Assembly (NCBI GenBank): GCA_905235855.1
Contig: CAJONE010000015.1
Location: forward strand, 1-32,427
Length of the DNA: 32,427 nucleotides
Reading direction: 5' to 3'
Source: an uncultured Bacteroidales bacterium
Lineage (GTDB): Bacteria; Bacteroidota; Bacteroidia; Bacteroidales; P3
Shown here: one piece after another, positions 17,512 through 26,322 of the stretch
Layout: each line of letters starts with the position of its first letter
Numbering within the stretch: position 1 is the stretch's first letter
Notes under the pieces: model-generated
Seen by the model: only the letters and a program-made list of their open reading frames with translations
Told to the model about the DNA's origin: nothing
The model's database searches: none
Position numbers and translations under genes: made by a program

Positions 17512-18195
17512 TCACTTTTTTAGTTCGGCAAAAGACATGTCCCACGATGGATCCGCTTCCACATTAATCTGTATATGGCTCACCGGATGTTCGAACGAGA
17601 CACTTCGGGCATGTAGCGAAATGCTGCTGTCGGGGTTGGATCGTGGAGCACCATATTTCAAGTCGCCCTTTATCGGACATCCGATATTAGCCAGCTGACA
17701 ACGTATCTGGTGATGGCGACCAGTGTGGAGATGCACCTCGACAAGGAAGTATCCGCCTACCGATTTTCCGATGACCGAATAATCCAAAACAGCTTCTTTT
17801 GCATTATCTTTAGTATCGTTGGAAACAACAAAACTTTTATTTAGCTTCTCGTTGCGTACCAGCCAATTTCGCAAAGTTCCAGACATTGGATCAGGGCAGT
17901 TTTTCGAGACAGCCCAATAGGTCTTCTCTATGGCGCGTTGCTTCACAAGAGCATTCATGCGCGAAAGCGCTTTTGACGTTTTGGCGAAAATGACCACACC
18001 ACTAACCGGTCGGTCGAGACGATGAACGAGGCCACAGAAGACGTTGCCGGGTTTGTTGTCACGCTCTTTAATGAAAGCCTTTATCTCGTCGACCATACAA
18101 AGGTCGCCACTCTTGTCGCCCTGCACAAGCTCGCCGGCCCGCTTGTTGACGAGCAAAAGGTGGTTGTCTTCATATAATATCCGATCGGCGGTCAT
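17512..18195 (-). CDS. RluA-family rRNA/tRNA pseudouridine synthase
   Basis: 227 residues. Isomerises uridine to pseudouridine in structured RNA. The family signature HRLDRPVSG carries catalytic D61, preceded by LVNKRAGELVQ and followed by KTYWAV; the C-terminal motifs LHTGRHHQIRCQLANIGCPIKGD are intact. No N-terminal S4 domain, so it is of the short RluA/RluC-like class lacking S4; the target position cannot be told. ATG 18195 overlaps the cdsA stop by 4 bp, indicating translational coupling. Confidence 0.9.
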   Translation of the reverse strand: MTADRILYEDNHLLLVNKRAGELVQGDKSGDLCMVDEIKAFIKERDNKPGNVFCGLVHRLDRPVSGVVIFAKTSKALSRMNALVKQRAIEKTYWAVSKNCPDPMSGTLRNWLVRNEKLNKSFVVSNDTKDNAKEAVLDYSVIGKSVGGYFLVEVHLHTGRHHQIRCQLANIGCPIKGDLKYGAPRSNPDSSISLHARSVSFEHPVSHIQINVEADPSWDMSFAELKK

Positions 18196-19061
18196 ATGAT
18201 GAACAATACAATAATTACAGTAGCAAAGGGTAGCAATATCAGCAAGCTGTCGAACCTGTCGAGAAATCCACCATGACCAGGTATCGCTCTACCGGAATCT
18301 TTCAGTCCTGCGGAGCGTTTGAGCATCGACTCCACCAGGTCGCCCAATGTACCGATCACACCACATGTCAAACCCAACAGGGCACCCTGCCACATCGACA
18401 ATTCGAATACCGACCATACACCAACTGCAACAGTTCCGGCAACAGTCGCGATAATAACACCGGAAACAGTTCCCTCCCAAGTTTTTCCGGGCGAGTGCTT
18501 TGTCCACATCTTATGACGTCCAAACAGAGAACCCAACATATAGGCACACGCATCGTTTATCCAAACCAAGACAACAACCAACAAAAGCAACCAGACATTC
18601 AGCATCTGCATAAAAACCATCGAAGCAAACGGAATAGCGATATAAAAAACCGGCAATAAAGTGTAACCTATATCTCCGAATGGTCTTTCGGAACCGCGCC
18701 AAAGCTGGATGACCGCCGACAGAGGCAATACCAACAGCACGCACGCTATAAACAGCATGCCTAATATAGAGTAAACGTCTTCAGAAAGTCGGAGACCCCG
18801 AAAAAAAAGAATCAAAATCGAAAACAACAAAATAATCATACAGACAGCCAAATATCCCATCCATTTGATTGGTTTTGCCGATTTAAGCCGCGCTATACGG
18901 TAAAACTCGAAAGTGCACCCGCAAGCAGCAAACAACAGAAACAACAGAAACACAATTGTTCCAGCACTATCATTGTACAGAATTTTCCCGCTCAGCATAG
19001 TTCCAACGAACAATGCTACATAAATTACCGAGCTGGCTGTGCGGATCCAGAATTTTTTCAT
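18192..19061 (-). CDS. cdsA: Phosphatidate cytidylyltransferase
   Basis: 289 residues, polytopic membrane protein with about eight hydrophobic segments. Makes CDP-diacylglycerol from phosphatidic acid and CTP for phospholipid synthesis. The CDP-diacylglycerol synthase signature is at the C-terminus: SMLKRSAGLKDSGRAIPGHG followed by GFLDRFD. Upstream FGRHKMWTKHSPGKTWEG is also typical. The order rsfS-ftsH-cdsA is common in Bacteroidota. The start overlaps the end of ftsH by 4 bp. Confidence 0.95.
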   Translation of the reverse strand: MKKFWIRTASSVIYVALFVGTMLSGKILYNDSAGTIVFLLFLLFAACGCTFEFYRIARLKSAKPIKWMGYLAVCMIILLFSILILFFRGLRLSEDVYSILGMLFIACVLLVLPLSAVIQLWRGSERPFGDIGYTLLPVFYIAIPFASMVFMQMLNVWLLLLVVVLVWINDACAYMLGSLFGRHKMWTKHSPGKTWEGTVSGVIIATVAGTVAVGVWSVFELSMWQGALLGLTCGVIGTLGDLVESMLKRSAGLKDSGRAIPGHGGFLDRFDSLLILLPFATVIIVLFII

Positions 19062-21178
19062 TTTGCGTCATTGTTGGCATTTGCATCGTCGCAAATGCAG
19101 TTGTCATTTGTCACTTCACTGTCCTGTTTCTGATTGGTACTGTTTTCATTATCTGACGACTCAATGCTTTCCGTACGCTGGTTCTCCTCGTCAGTGTCCC
19201 ACGGACGTTTGCCGTAGATACGCTCCAAGTCCTCACGGAAAAGGACCTCTTTTTCGAAAAGCTGGCCGGCAAGCTCGTCGAGTTGCTCGCGGTGGTCAAC
19301 AATAAGCTTCTTGGCATTGCTGTATGCCTCCTCGACAATGCGGCGAACCTCGGAATCGATTTTTTCTGCCGTTTTCTCGCTGAACGGTTTCGTGAACCCA
19401 TAGTCGGATTGTCCGCTGGAGTCGTAATAGCTTATATTGCCGAGTTCCGGACTCATGCCGTAGTATACCACCAAAGACTGTGCCATCTTCGTGGCTCGTT
19501 CCATATCGTTGAGCGCGCCGGTGCTGACTTTTCCAAACACCACCTCCTCGGCAGCGCGTCCTGCCATAAGCGACTTGAGTTCGTCAAACATCTGTTCGTA
19601 GGTGGTAATCTGTCGCTCTTCGGGCAGATACCACGCAGCTCCGAGAGCCCGGCCGCGCGGCACGATGGTCACTTTAACCAGCGGCGACGCCCAACGCGAA
19701 AGCCAACTTACCGAAGCGTGACCAGACTCGTGGTAAGCAATGGTGCGTTTCTCGGTTTCAGAGAGTATCTTCGAGCGTTTCTCGAGACCTCCCACAATGC
19801 GATCGACAGCATCGAGGAAATCCTGTTTCTCGATTATTTTCTTGTTCTTACGGGCAGCACAGAGGGCAGCTTCGTTGCAGACGTTGGCGATATCAGCGCC
19901 CGAGAACCCAGGGGTCTGCTTAGCGAGGAACTCACGGTCAACATAACCCCCGGCATTCTTGTCGTTGCAGAGCTTGAGACCTCTCATATGAACTTCGAAT
20001 ATAGCCTTTCGCTCCTCGATATCGGGCAACTCGACATATATCTGGCGGTCGAAGCGACCGGCGCGCAGCAATGCCTTGTCGAGCACGTCGGCCCTATTGG
20101 TGGCAGCCAAAACGATAACGTTGGTGCCGCTACTGAACCCGTCCATCTCGGTTAGCAGTTGGTTGAGGGTATTCTCACGCTCATCGTTGGCGTTACTCAA
20201 ACCGCTGTGTCCACGGGCACGGCCTACGGCATCAATTTCATCGATAAAAATGATGCAAGGTGCTTTTTTCTTAGCCTCCTCGAAAAGGTCGCGTACACGC
20301 GATGCTCCTACGCCAACGAACATCTCAACAAAATCGCTGCCCGACATCGAGAAAAACGGCACATTGGCCTCGCCGGCGACAGCCTTGGCAAGAAGCGTCT
20401 TTCCCGTACCCGGAGGTCCCACGAGCAGCACACCCTTGGGAATTTTGCCGCCAAGGTCGGTGTAGCGCTTGGGATTTTTCAGAAAATCCACCACCTCAAC
20501 AACCTCTTCTTTCGCGCCGGCAAGACCAGCAACATCCTTGAAAGTGATGTTGGTCTTAAGATTCTTGCCGTCGTAGACCTTGGCTTTCGAACGTCCGACA
20601 CCGAAGATACCGCCACCGCCACCCATCTGGCGTTGGGTGGCACGGGTCATAATGTAGAAGAAAAGGATGAGCAGCAGAAACGGGCCGAACATCACAAGAA
20701 TATCGCGCCAGGCATTCTTGCGTTTCTCGATTTGGTATGATATATGTTCGCCGCCAAGCTTCTCCTCGACCGACGAGAGTTCTTTGTCGAAATGTTCGAA
20801 ATTGCCGATATTGTAGCGGTAGAATGCGTTTTCGGTTTTCGACTTTCCGATTATGGGTGCAACGCCTTTCAACTCGGTGTACTTGGACTCTACCAGCTCA
20901 TCCTTTATATGCACCTCGGCATACTCCTGATTGACGACAACAATTTTCTCATAGTCGCGGTTAAGCAGGATTGGCTCAAGTTCTTCCCAGGTCAGGTTCT
21001 TCGATTCACCGCTTTTCCCGGTCGGGAAAAGCAGGTAGCCCAAGCCAACTATCACCACACCGTAGATGATATACAGCATAATGTTGCGGCTCGGTTTTTT
21101 CGGCTGCTGCCCCTGCGGGTTCTGTTGCGGTTTCTGCGGCTTGTCGCCGTTATTCGGTTTCCGGTTCTCTTCGCTCAT
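19058..21178 (-). CDS. ftsH: ATP-dependent zinc metalloprotease FtsH
   Basis: 706 residues. Membrane-anchored AAA+ protease for quality control and turnover of regulatory proteins. Charged, Pro/Gln-rich N-terminus, first membrane span at about 33-51, periplasmic FtsH_ext domain, second span at about 160-180, Walker A GPPGTGKT with K260, Walker [12 protein letters not shown] region [20 protein letters not shown], zinc motif H483-ESG-H487, and a hydrophilic Glu/Asn/Asp-rich tail of about 50 residues. Length is somewhat above E. coli FtsH (644) because of both tails. One base separates it from rsfS. Confidence 0.97.
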   Translation of the reverse strand: MSEENRKPNNGDKPQKPQQNPQGQQPKKPSRNIMLYIIYGVVIVGLGYLLFPTGKSGESKNLTWEELEPILLNRDYEKIVVVNQEYAEVHIKDELVESKYTELKGVAPIIGKSKTENAFYRYNIGNFEHFDKELSSVEEKLGGEHISYQIEKRKNAWRDILVMFGPFLLLILFFYIMTRATQRQMGGGGGIFGVGRSKAKVYDGKNLKTNITFKDVAGLAGAKEEVVEVVDFLKNPKRYTDLGGKIPKGVLLVGPPGTGKTLLAKAVAGEANVPFFSMSGSDFVEMFVGVGASRVRDLFEEAKKKAPCIIFIDEIDAVGRARGHSGLSNANDERENTLNQLLTEMDGFSSGTNVIVLAATNRADVLDKALLRAGRFDRQIYVELPDIEERKAIFEVHMRGLKLCNDKNAGGYVDREFLAKQTPGFSGADIANVCNEAALCAARKNKKIIEKQDFLDAVDRIVGGLEKRSKILSETEKRTIAYHESGHASVSWLSRWASPLVKVTIVPRGRALGAAWYLPEERQITTYEQMFDELKSLMAGRAAEEVVFGKVSTGALNDMERATKMAQSLVVYYGMSPELGNISYYDSSGQSDYGFTKPFSEKTAEKIDSEVRRIVEEAYSNAKKLIVDHREQLDELAGQLFEKEVLFREDLERIYGKRPWDTDEENQRTESIESSDNENSTNQKQDSEVTNDNCICDDANANNDAK

Positions 21179-21179
21179 C

Positions 21180-21566
21180 TCAAAATGAATTATCGGTTTT
21201 TATCACGTTGCCATCGGCCCAAAGCTGGTCAAGACGATAGTAGTCGCGTTTGTCTTTCACAAAAATATGGACAACCACGTCAAAATAGTCCATCAGTATC
21301 CATTCGGCATTGGAGTAGCCCTCGACCTTGGAAGGGTTCTGTCCGAACATCTTTTTCACTGCCACGTGCACCGCATCGCTCATAGCCGACACATGTGACG
21401 GCACATTGCCCGATGCAATGACGAAGAAACGTGCCGGAGCTGACTGTATGTCGCGCAAATCAAGTATTACGATATCCTCACCCTTCTTGTCGGAAAGGGC
21501 CTTGGCCGCAACTCGCGCAAGCATTTCGGATTCGCTTTTCTGAGTCGTTTTTTTTTCTTTTTCCAT
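21180..21566 (-). CDS. rsfS: Ribosomal silencing factor RsfS
   Basis: 128 residues. Binds ribosomal protein uL14 and blocks subunit joining when nutrients are low. Family segments: KGEDIVILDLRDI, ARFFVIASGNVPSHVSAMSD, EGYSNAEWILMDYFDVVVHI and the end RDYYRLDQLWADG. It abuts tsaE (stop and start adjoin at 21566/21567) and precedes ftsH by one base, so the three are likely co-transcribed. Confidence 0.95.
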   Translation of the reverse strand: MEKEKKTTQKSESEMLARVAAKALSDKKGEDIVILDLRDIQSAPARFFVIASGNVPSHVSAMSDAVHVAVKKMFGQNPSKVEGYSNAEWILMDYFDVVVHIFVKDKRDYYRLDQLWADGNVIKTDNSF

Positions 21567-22007
21567 CTATTTGCATATTATCAGTTTTGCGTTCAAGGTG
21601 CGAACGCCGTCTGTCTCGGTAATATCAACCCTCACATAACGGTCTGGCAGCAAGGGCTCGATTTTCTCGGTCCATTCGGTAAAACAATAGTTGCCAGAAA
21701 AGAAATACTCTTCGTAACCGATGTCGTAAGCCTCGTCGAGCGACTTAAGCCTGTAGAAATCGAAATGGTAGATGGGCGTATCGTCGGCTGACGAGTACTC
21801 GTTGACAATGGCGAAAGTGGGGCTGCACACATTGTCGGACGAGCCGAGAACAGCACACATCTCCTTTATCAGCGTAGTCTTGCCGACACCCATAGAACCG
21901 AAGAAGGCAAAGAAACGGTCGGACGCAAAAGTATCCAACAAAGCGCGCGCCACCACATTAAGTTGCGACACGCTTTCGAAAACAACATTATAGACCGAAC
22001 GGTTCAA
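21567..22007 (-). CDS. tsaE: tRNA threonylcarbamoyladenosine biosynthesis ATPase TsaE
   Basis: 146 residues. P-loop partner of the TsaB/TsaD complex that makes t6A37 in ANN-decoding tRNAs. Walker A GSMGVGKTTLIK at about residues 37-48 (the more usual form is GDLGAGKTT), then CSPTFAIVNEY, HFDFYRL, the GYEEYF segment and the FTEWTEKIEPLLP motif. It starts 3 bp after the stop of the DUF4293 gene. Confidence 0.95.
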   Translation of the reverse strand: MNRSVYNVVFESVSQLNVVARALLDTFASDRFFAFFGSMGVGKTTLIKEMCAVLGSSDNVCSPTFAIVNEYSSADDTPIYHFDFYRLKSLDEAYDIGYEEYFFSGNYCFTEWTEKIEPLLPDRYVRVDITETDGVRTLNAKLIICK

Positions 22008-22010
22008 TGC

Positions 22011-22574
22011 TTATCTGATTCTTTCTGCGTCGCGGACTTTCTTTTCGTCGCGTTTAATAGCATTCTGGGCGAGGAAGAGCAGCACAACGCTGGCCACCGG
22101 AGCCCATGCGGCCGCCGAATAGGTTGTAGCCCACTCGAGGTCGGCATACGACTGTTTAATGGGTTTCAGGAAAGCATCTGCCGCCCAAACGAAAACCAAA
22201 AACACGTAGACCACATTCAACAGGAAACCTACAGCCACCATACGCACCTGTCGCGTGCGATTCGCATACAGGAAAATGGCGATCACAGCAATGGCAATAA
22301 CGAGAGCAGCCAAAGCAAACATGGGCCAAACCGGAACATTCTTGTAGCCGATATTGCTCACATTGCCGCCAATCTGTTCGTATTCATCGGTCGCGACAGC
22401 CTCACTCGCCACGTCTGTCTGAACATCGCCATCGAGCGACTGGTTTTTGATGAGACTGAATTGTGCATAAACCTGCTTGTCGGGGGTTTTGTACTTTGCC
22501 ACAGGAAACATGAAACACAGCGCCATTGCACAGGCGGCAAGGAGGAGGTAAATGGATTGAATTCTCTGTATCAT
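22011..22574 (-). CDS. DUF4293 membrane protein
   Basis: 187 residues beginning MIQRIQSIYLLLAA, the hallmark start of the Bacteroidota-specific DUF4293 family. Four hydrophobic segments (about 8-24, 81-103, 113-135, 150-170) with a periplasmic-type loop between the first two, and a basic C-terminal tail. Function unknown. It is the first gene of the close-packed chain leading through tsaE and ftsH to the proteases. No TAnnTTTG box was found in the 73 bp upstream. Confidence 0.85.
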   Translation of the reverse strand: MIQRIQSIYLLLAACAMALCFMFPVAKYKTPDKQVYAQFSLIKNQSLDGDVQTDVASEAVATDEYEQIGGNVSNIGYKNVPVWPMFALAALVIAIAVIAIFLYANRTRQVRMVAVGFLLNVVYVFLVFVWAADAFLKPIKQSYADLEWATTYSAAAWAPVASVVLLFLAQNAIKRDEKKVRDAERIR

Positions 22575-22647
22575 GAAATGCTTTTATGTTGATTGATTGA
22601 AAATCTCTTTGAGGAGTGCAGAGCATGGGCGGCATGCTGACGACACG

Positions 22648-23796
22648 TCAGTTGCTGTCTTGACCGTTATCGAAACCATAGTCGAGCAAGTTGCCGACAT
22701 TGCGATAATGCCACTTACCCACCACTACGCCGTCCTTCATAAGCACAAAGGCAGGCATGGCACGGGCCATAACCAGAATGGCCTTCTCGTCGGCACCGTA
22801 GAATTCGAGCTGCAAATTGTTGTCGTAAATAAAGGACTGTATGTTTTCGGTGAGTGCAGACGAGAGCACAACCATCATAATGTCTTTGTCTAATGCCATC
22901 TCGTTCACCGCCTTGAGCGCACGCAAGCCTCTTTCGCTTATATCGTTAAGGTCAGGATGAGGCAAAGTGGCTATAATCAGGTAGTCGGGCGAGCAGAGCA
23001 TGTCGACAGCCATATCGTTGCCCTCCATGTCGAGCATTGAGAAACCGTCGGCCTTTATCTCGTGCGGGTCTACCACACGCGATCCCACAAGTTGCCAGAG
23101 CGTGGTGTCCTGATAAGCAGCCCAATCTTTAGTTTCAATTTCCACCTCCTCGCCAGTGTTCAGATTCTTATAAGTCATATAGCTCTTCATCTGGAGGGTC
23201 TGGTCAGTCTCTATCATACGGTTGCCAACCTTCCATGAACGGAAATCGATGCAAGGTTCGTTGCAGATGTTATACACCTCGAAACCCACCATTAAAGCGA
23301 CCGAAACAATGAGTACGATCATGTCGCGTTCAAAACGCGGGCGATAACGCAGTTTCTGCGTCAGGAAAATCCAAACGGTTGGGATGTCGAGCACCACGTT
23401 TTTCCAAAATGTCTGCCAGTTGGTGAGTTTCACTGCATCGCCGAAACAGCCGCAGTCGGTCACCTTGTTAGTGATGGCGTCGACAAGCGTGGTCACGGTG
23501 AAAAAAAGCATCATGGCAGCCAGCAACCAAGCCGACAGGCGACGAAACGATCCTGTCAGGAGCAGCACACCCACTACAAATTCGGCGCAGATTAGTGCCA
23601 CCGACAGGAAGTTTGCCATAGGCAGAGCCCACTCAAAAGTAAAGCTGCCGATTGACCAGGCAGTCATATATTCCTGCACTTTGAAAGCGGTGCCGAGAGG
23701 GTCGACACCCTTGGTAAAACTGGAGAACAAGAACACCAGCCCCACAAACCATCGTGCGATGATATTGAGAATGTAGTTAATTTTTGTGTCTTTCAT
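22648..23796 (-). CDS. DoxX/MauE-type membrane protein with thioredoxin-like C-terminus
   Basis: 382 residues from ATG 23796 (MKDTKINYI); an open extension to 23865 lacks family character. The N-terminal half has four membrane segments of the DoxX/MauE type with a DCGCFGD motif near residue 115 and an extra span around 155-170. The C-terminal half (about 245-380) reads like a thioredoxin fold (DYLIIATLPHPDLND ... MPAFVLMKDGVVVGKWHYRN) but has no CxxC, so it is unlikely to be a classical oxidoreductase. Comparable fusions are conserved in Bacteroidota beside DUF1599 and folP, as here. Role unknown; respiration or redox support is only a guess. Confidence 0.82.
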   Translation of the reverse strand: MKDTKINYILNIIARWFVGLVFLFSSFTKGVDPLGTAFKVQEYMTAWSIGSFTFEWALPMANFLSVALICAEFVVGVLLLTGSFRRLSAWLLAAMMLFFTVTTLVDAITNKVTDCGCFGDAVKLTNWQTFWKNVVLDIPTVWIFLTQKLRYRPRFERDMIVLIVSVALMVGFEVYNICNEPCIDFRSWKVGNRMIETDQTLQMKSYMTYKNLNTGEEVEIETKDWAAYQDTTLWQLVGSRVVDPHEIKADGFSMLDMEGNDMAVDMLCSPDYLIIATLPHPDLNDISERGLRALKAVNEMALDKDIMMVVLSSALTENIQSFIYDNNLQLEFYGADEKAILVMARAMPAFVLMKDGVVVGKWHYRNVGNLLDYGFDNGQDSN

Positions 23797-23861
23797 GTTG
23801 TTAGCTAAAGTGTAAGTTTTTTTTCCCGTCCGCGTCAATGACAACGGCCAATGCAGGCCGG

Positions 23862-24401
23862 TCATTGTTCGCTGAGCCTTATCAGACAGAAAATCGAATA
23901 ATTTATGATGTCCTTGTAGCTGCCCTCGACCCCCTCGGAGATGACGGTCTTGCCATCGTTATCTTCTATCTGCTTGATGCGCCGTATTTTCATCAGTATC
24001 AAATCGACCATCGAACTAATACGCATCTGACGCCAAGCCTCGTCGTAGTCGTGGTTTTTGGCGGTCATAAGTTCGGTGGCTCCTTTTATGTGCTTGTCGT
24101 AGAGCGCGAGAGCCTGTTCGGTAGGGAGTTCGTCGTCGCCGCTGCCACCCAGTTCCTGCTGTATCAAAGCCATCGTGGCGTAGTTGACCATCGCCACAAA
24201 TTCCGGCACTATACCCTCATCCACAAGTTGCAGACCCTTTTCCTGTATACTGCGTATACGATTGGCTTTGATGAATATCTGGTCGGTGAGCGAGGGCAGA
24301 CGGAGTATGCGCCACGACGAACCGTAGTCCTTGGCCTTTTTCTCAAAAATTTCCCTGCATCGGGCTATCTCACGTTTGAATTCCGCAGAGGTGTCTGCCA
24401 T
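23862..24401 (-). CDS. DUF1599 protein with two internal repeats
   Basis: 179 residues from ATG 24401. It consists of two homologous halves, about 19-83 and 112-176, sharing K-x-x-DYxxxW-R-x-x-R-x-S-x-x-D-x-I-x-x-K-x-x-RIxxI-x-x-x-G and a following NYxxxxLI. This is the DUF1599 family (also described as nucleotide modification associated domain 1); biochemical function is unknown. ATG 24431 would add ten Asn-rich residues and is less likely. It is divergent from folP and precedes the DoxX-type gene by 65 bp on the same strand. Confidence 0.83.
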   Translation of the reverse strand: MADTSAEFKREIARCREIFEKKAKDYGSSWRILRLPSLTDQIFIKANRIRSIQEKGLQLVDEGIVPEFVAMVNYATMALIQQELGGSGDDELPTEQALALYDKHIKGATELMTAKNHDYDEAWRQMRISSMVDLILMKIRRIKQIEDNDGKTVISEGVEGSYKDIINYSIFCLIRLSEQ

Positions 24402-24461
24402 ATTATGATTTTTATTATTGTTGATATACAATTAATAAACACTCTACACGTTTTATATGCA

Positions 24462-25307
24462 ATGAGCAAAGATACAAATTTTTCGGCATTTAGCCTATGC
24501 GCAGGCAAAAAATTGGTCATATTTGAGCGCCCTGCGATAATGGGGATATTGAATATCAGCACAGACTCATTCTACGACGGCGGACGATACTCGTCGATCG
24601 ACGCTGCCGTTGGACGTGCCGAACAGCTGGCCGCCGACGGTGCCGACATCATTGACATTGGAGCATCGTCGTCGAAACCAGGCAGCCCGATAGCCTCAGC
24701 CGACGACGAAATTTCACGCCTGCACCCCACAATAGAACGGATACGTCGGTCACTGCCCGACACCATCATCTCGGTCGACACATACCTTGCCGCAACCGCA
24801 GCCGCAGCCGTCGAAAGCGGTGCCGACATGATCAACGACATAAGCGGTGGACAGTTTGACGGCGACATGTTCGAAACCGTTGCACAGCTACAGGTGCCAT
24901 ACATACTGATGCACACATCAGGGAAACCCGATGAAATGCAACAAAAGTGCGGCTATAACGACATTGTACAAGATATGTGCCTCTATTTTTCCGAACGGCT
25001 GAACCGGCTTTACTCGCTCGGTGCGAAGGACGTGTGGATTGACCCTGGATTCGGCTTCGGGAAGACCTTGGAACAGAACTTCGAACTCCTTGACCGCCTC
25101 GACGAGCTGACAGCGGCGTTTCGCGAGCCACTGGTTGCCGCCCTGTCGCGAAAATCGATGATTTACCGCAAACTCGGAACCACACCCGACAAGGCTCTCG
25201 ACGGCACCATTGCGCTGAACACCAAAGCACTTATGCTCGGCGCCAGGATAGTGCGGGTTCACGACCCCAAACCGGCGGCTGAAACAATAAAACTATTATT
25301 TGACTAA
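24462..25307 (+). CDS. folP: Dihydropteroate synthase
   Basis: 281 residues from ATG 24462; the frame is open further upstream but runs antisense through the DUF1599 gene. Condenses hydroxymethyl-dihydropterin pyrophosphate with p-aminobenzoate in folate synthesis. Motifs: IMGILNISTDSFYDGG (NIST where most have NVTP), ADIIDIGASSSKPGS, ISVDTY, MINDISGG, ILMHTSGKP, DPGFGFGKT, and the end IVRVHDPKPAAETIKL. A single-domain enzyme with no fusion. It is followed by the diadenylate cyclase gene 57 bp downstream, a pairing typical of Bacteroidota. Confidence 0.95.
   Translation: MSKDTNFSAFSLCAGKKLVIFERPAIMGILNISTDSFYDGGRYSSIDAAVGRAEQLAADGADIIDIGASSSKPGSPIASADDEISRLHPTIERIRRSLPDTIISVDTYLAATAAAAVESGADMINDISGGQFDGDMFETVAQLQVPYILMHTSGKPDEMQQKCGYNDIVQDMCLYFSERLNRLYSLGAKDVWIDPGFGFGKTLEQNFELLDRLDELTAAFREPLVAALSRKSMIYRKLGTTPDKALDGTIALNTKALMLGARIVRVHDPKPAAETIKLLFD
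24467..24474 (-). promoter_or_regulatory. Possible -7 box of the DUF1599/DoxX genes inside folP
   Basis: TATCTTTG on the minus strand (CAAAGATA on plus) lies within codons 2-5 of folP and would start transcription near 24461, about 60 nt before the DUF1599 ATG. There is no TTG at the right spacing, so the -33 part is missing and the call is weak. Confidence 0.4.
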
Positions 25308-25364
25308 AGCCACTGGGAACTGACCAACCCAAACAGAACATCTCACATTCAACACCCATTCGTT

Positions 25365-26156
25365 ATGATTACACTGATTGCAGGTTTACATTCCATCCGA
25401 TTTGTCGACATCGTCGATATACTTTTGGTGACGGCTCTATTCTACTACATCTACCGTTTGGTGCGCGGCACCAACGTGATACGCATTTTTTGGGCCATAC
25501 TTGTCATAATCATAGCCCGTCAGATAGCCTTTTTCCTTAACATGCGGCTGTCGGGAGCCATATTGGGGCAGATTGTAAGCATCGGACTTGTGGCACTTGT
25601 CATCATCTTCCAACCCGAAATAAGGAAATTTCTGCTCCTTGTCGGGACAAAGACCACAACCGCCGGCGACACATTCAGGAAACGGTTTCTCTTCTGGAAA
25701 CGCAACATATCGCAGAACAGCACGCTAAACGTAGAGCCATACATACAGGCCTGTATGCACATGTCGCAGTCGAAGACCGGCGCTTTGATCATATTCAAGC
25801 GGCAGAACGAGCTGGACGACATCATCGCCACCGGCGAGCGGATTGACGCACTCGCATCGGCTCCATTGATAGAGGCCCTGTTCTTTAAAAATTCGCCGCT
25901 TCACGACGGAGCAGTGATCGTGCGTCGGAACACGATTCTCGCCGCACGCTGCATATTGCCTGTGTCGTCGAACAGCCTGATTGACCCCAACCTCGGCCTG
26001 CGTCACCGCTCGGCAATCGGCATAAGTGAGCAGATTGACGTGATAAGCGTGGTGGTGAGCGAGGAGACGGGGGCGATATCCTACGTCGTCGACGGACAGA
26101 TACATCACGATGTCTCGCCCGTAGAGTTGCGCCAGTTTCTGGAACAAAACCTGTGA
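25365..26156 (+). CDS. cdaA: Diadenylate cyclase CdaA (DacA)
   Basis: 263 residues. Makes the second messenger c-di-AMP from two ATP. Three N-terminal membrane segments (about 17-32, 40-58, 66-82) are followed by the DAC domain with D181-G-A183 (in LHDGAVIV) and R213-H-R215 (in GLRHRSAIGIS), the two catalytic signatures. It lies behind folP; no glmM or CdaR gene is nearby, unlike the Firmicutes arrangement. A weak AGAAAA/TTTTCT hairpin with a T-run (about 26157-26184) may end the transcript. Confidence 0.95.
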   Translation: MITLIAGLHSIRFVDIVDILLVTALFYYIYRLVRGTNVIRIFWAILVIIIARQIAFFLNMRLSGAILGQIVSIGLVALVIIFQPEIRKFLLLVGTKTTTAGDTFRKRFLFWKRNISQNSTLNVEPYIQACMHMSQSKTGALIIFKRQNELDDIIATGERIDALASAPLIEALFFKNSPLHDGAVIVRRNTILAARCILPVSSNSLIDPNLGLRHRSAIGISEQIDVISVVVSEETGAISYVVDGQIHHDVSPVELRQFLEQNL

Positions 26157-26227
26157 AGAAAACGAAAGCCTTTTCTGACTTTTTGCAAACAAAAAAACAA
26201 TTTTCGCACACTTTTTTGTACAAATAA

Positions 26228-26257
26228 TTTGAATTTCAGACAAAAATATTATATTTG
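26228..26257 (+). promoter_or_regulatory. Promoter of the mini-lipoprotein genes
   Basis: TTTG (26228-26231), 18 bp, then TATATTTG (26250-26257), matching TTTG / TAnnTTTG. The start would be near 26262, so the RNA begins almost directly with the TATAGGG arm of the leader structure. Confidence 0.75.
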
Positions 26258-26263
26258 CGTCAT

Positions 26264-26300
26264 TATAGGGATAAGCCGAAAACCCTATAGAGTAGGCCTA
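26264..26300 (+). promoter_or_regulatory. Leader RNA structure, copy 1 (possible H-type pseudoknot)
   Basis: TATAGGG (26264-26270) pairs with CCCTATA (26283-26289). The loop between contains GCC (26275-26277), which can pair with GGC (26295-26297) beyond the stem, giving crossing helices. The core GCCGAAAACC ... ATAGAGTAGGC recurs in front of the second lipoprotein gene. It lies at the expected 5' end of the transcript, about 25 nt before the start codon. The fold is inferred by eye. Confidence 0.5.
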
Positions 26301-26322
26301 ATTTAAACAAATTTAACTAATT

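Noticed and set aside
19283-20155. Plus-strand open frame of 290 codons
   Set aside because: Lies fully antisense within ftsH, whose motifs are intact on the other strand.
22637-22651. CTGACG/CGTCAG hairpin as terminator of the DoxX-type gene
   Set aside because: It overlaps the stop codon, has only 6 bp and no U-run follows on the minus strand.
23836-23868. Hairpin ATGAC..CGGCC / GGCCG..GTCAT between DUF1599 and DoxX genes
   Set aside because: Followed on the minus strand by an A-run, not a U-run, and partly overlaps the DUF1599 stop; no function can be supported.
23838-24461. Upstream extension of the folP frame
   Set aside because: Runs antisense through the DUF1599 gene and shows no domain; dihydropteroate synthase begins normally at 24462.
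26264-26300. preQ1-I riboswitch
   Set aside because: Stem-loop size and crossing pairs are similar, but the conserved ligand-binding C and A-rich tail are missing and the downstream gene is a lipoprotein, not a queuosine gene.
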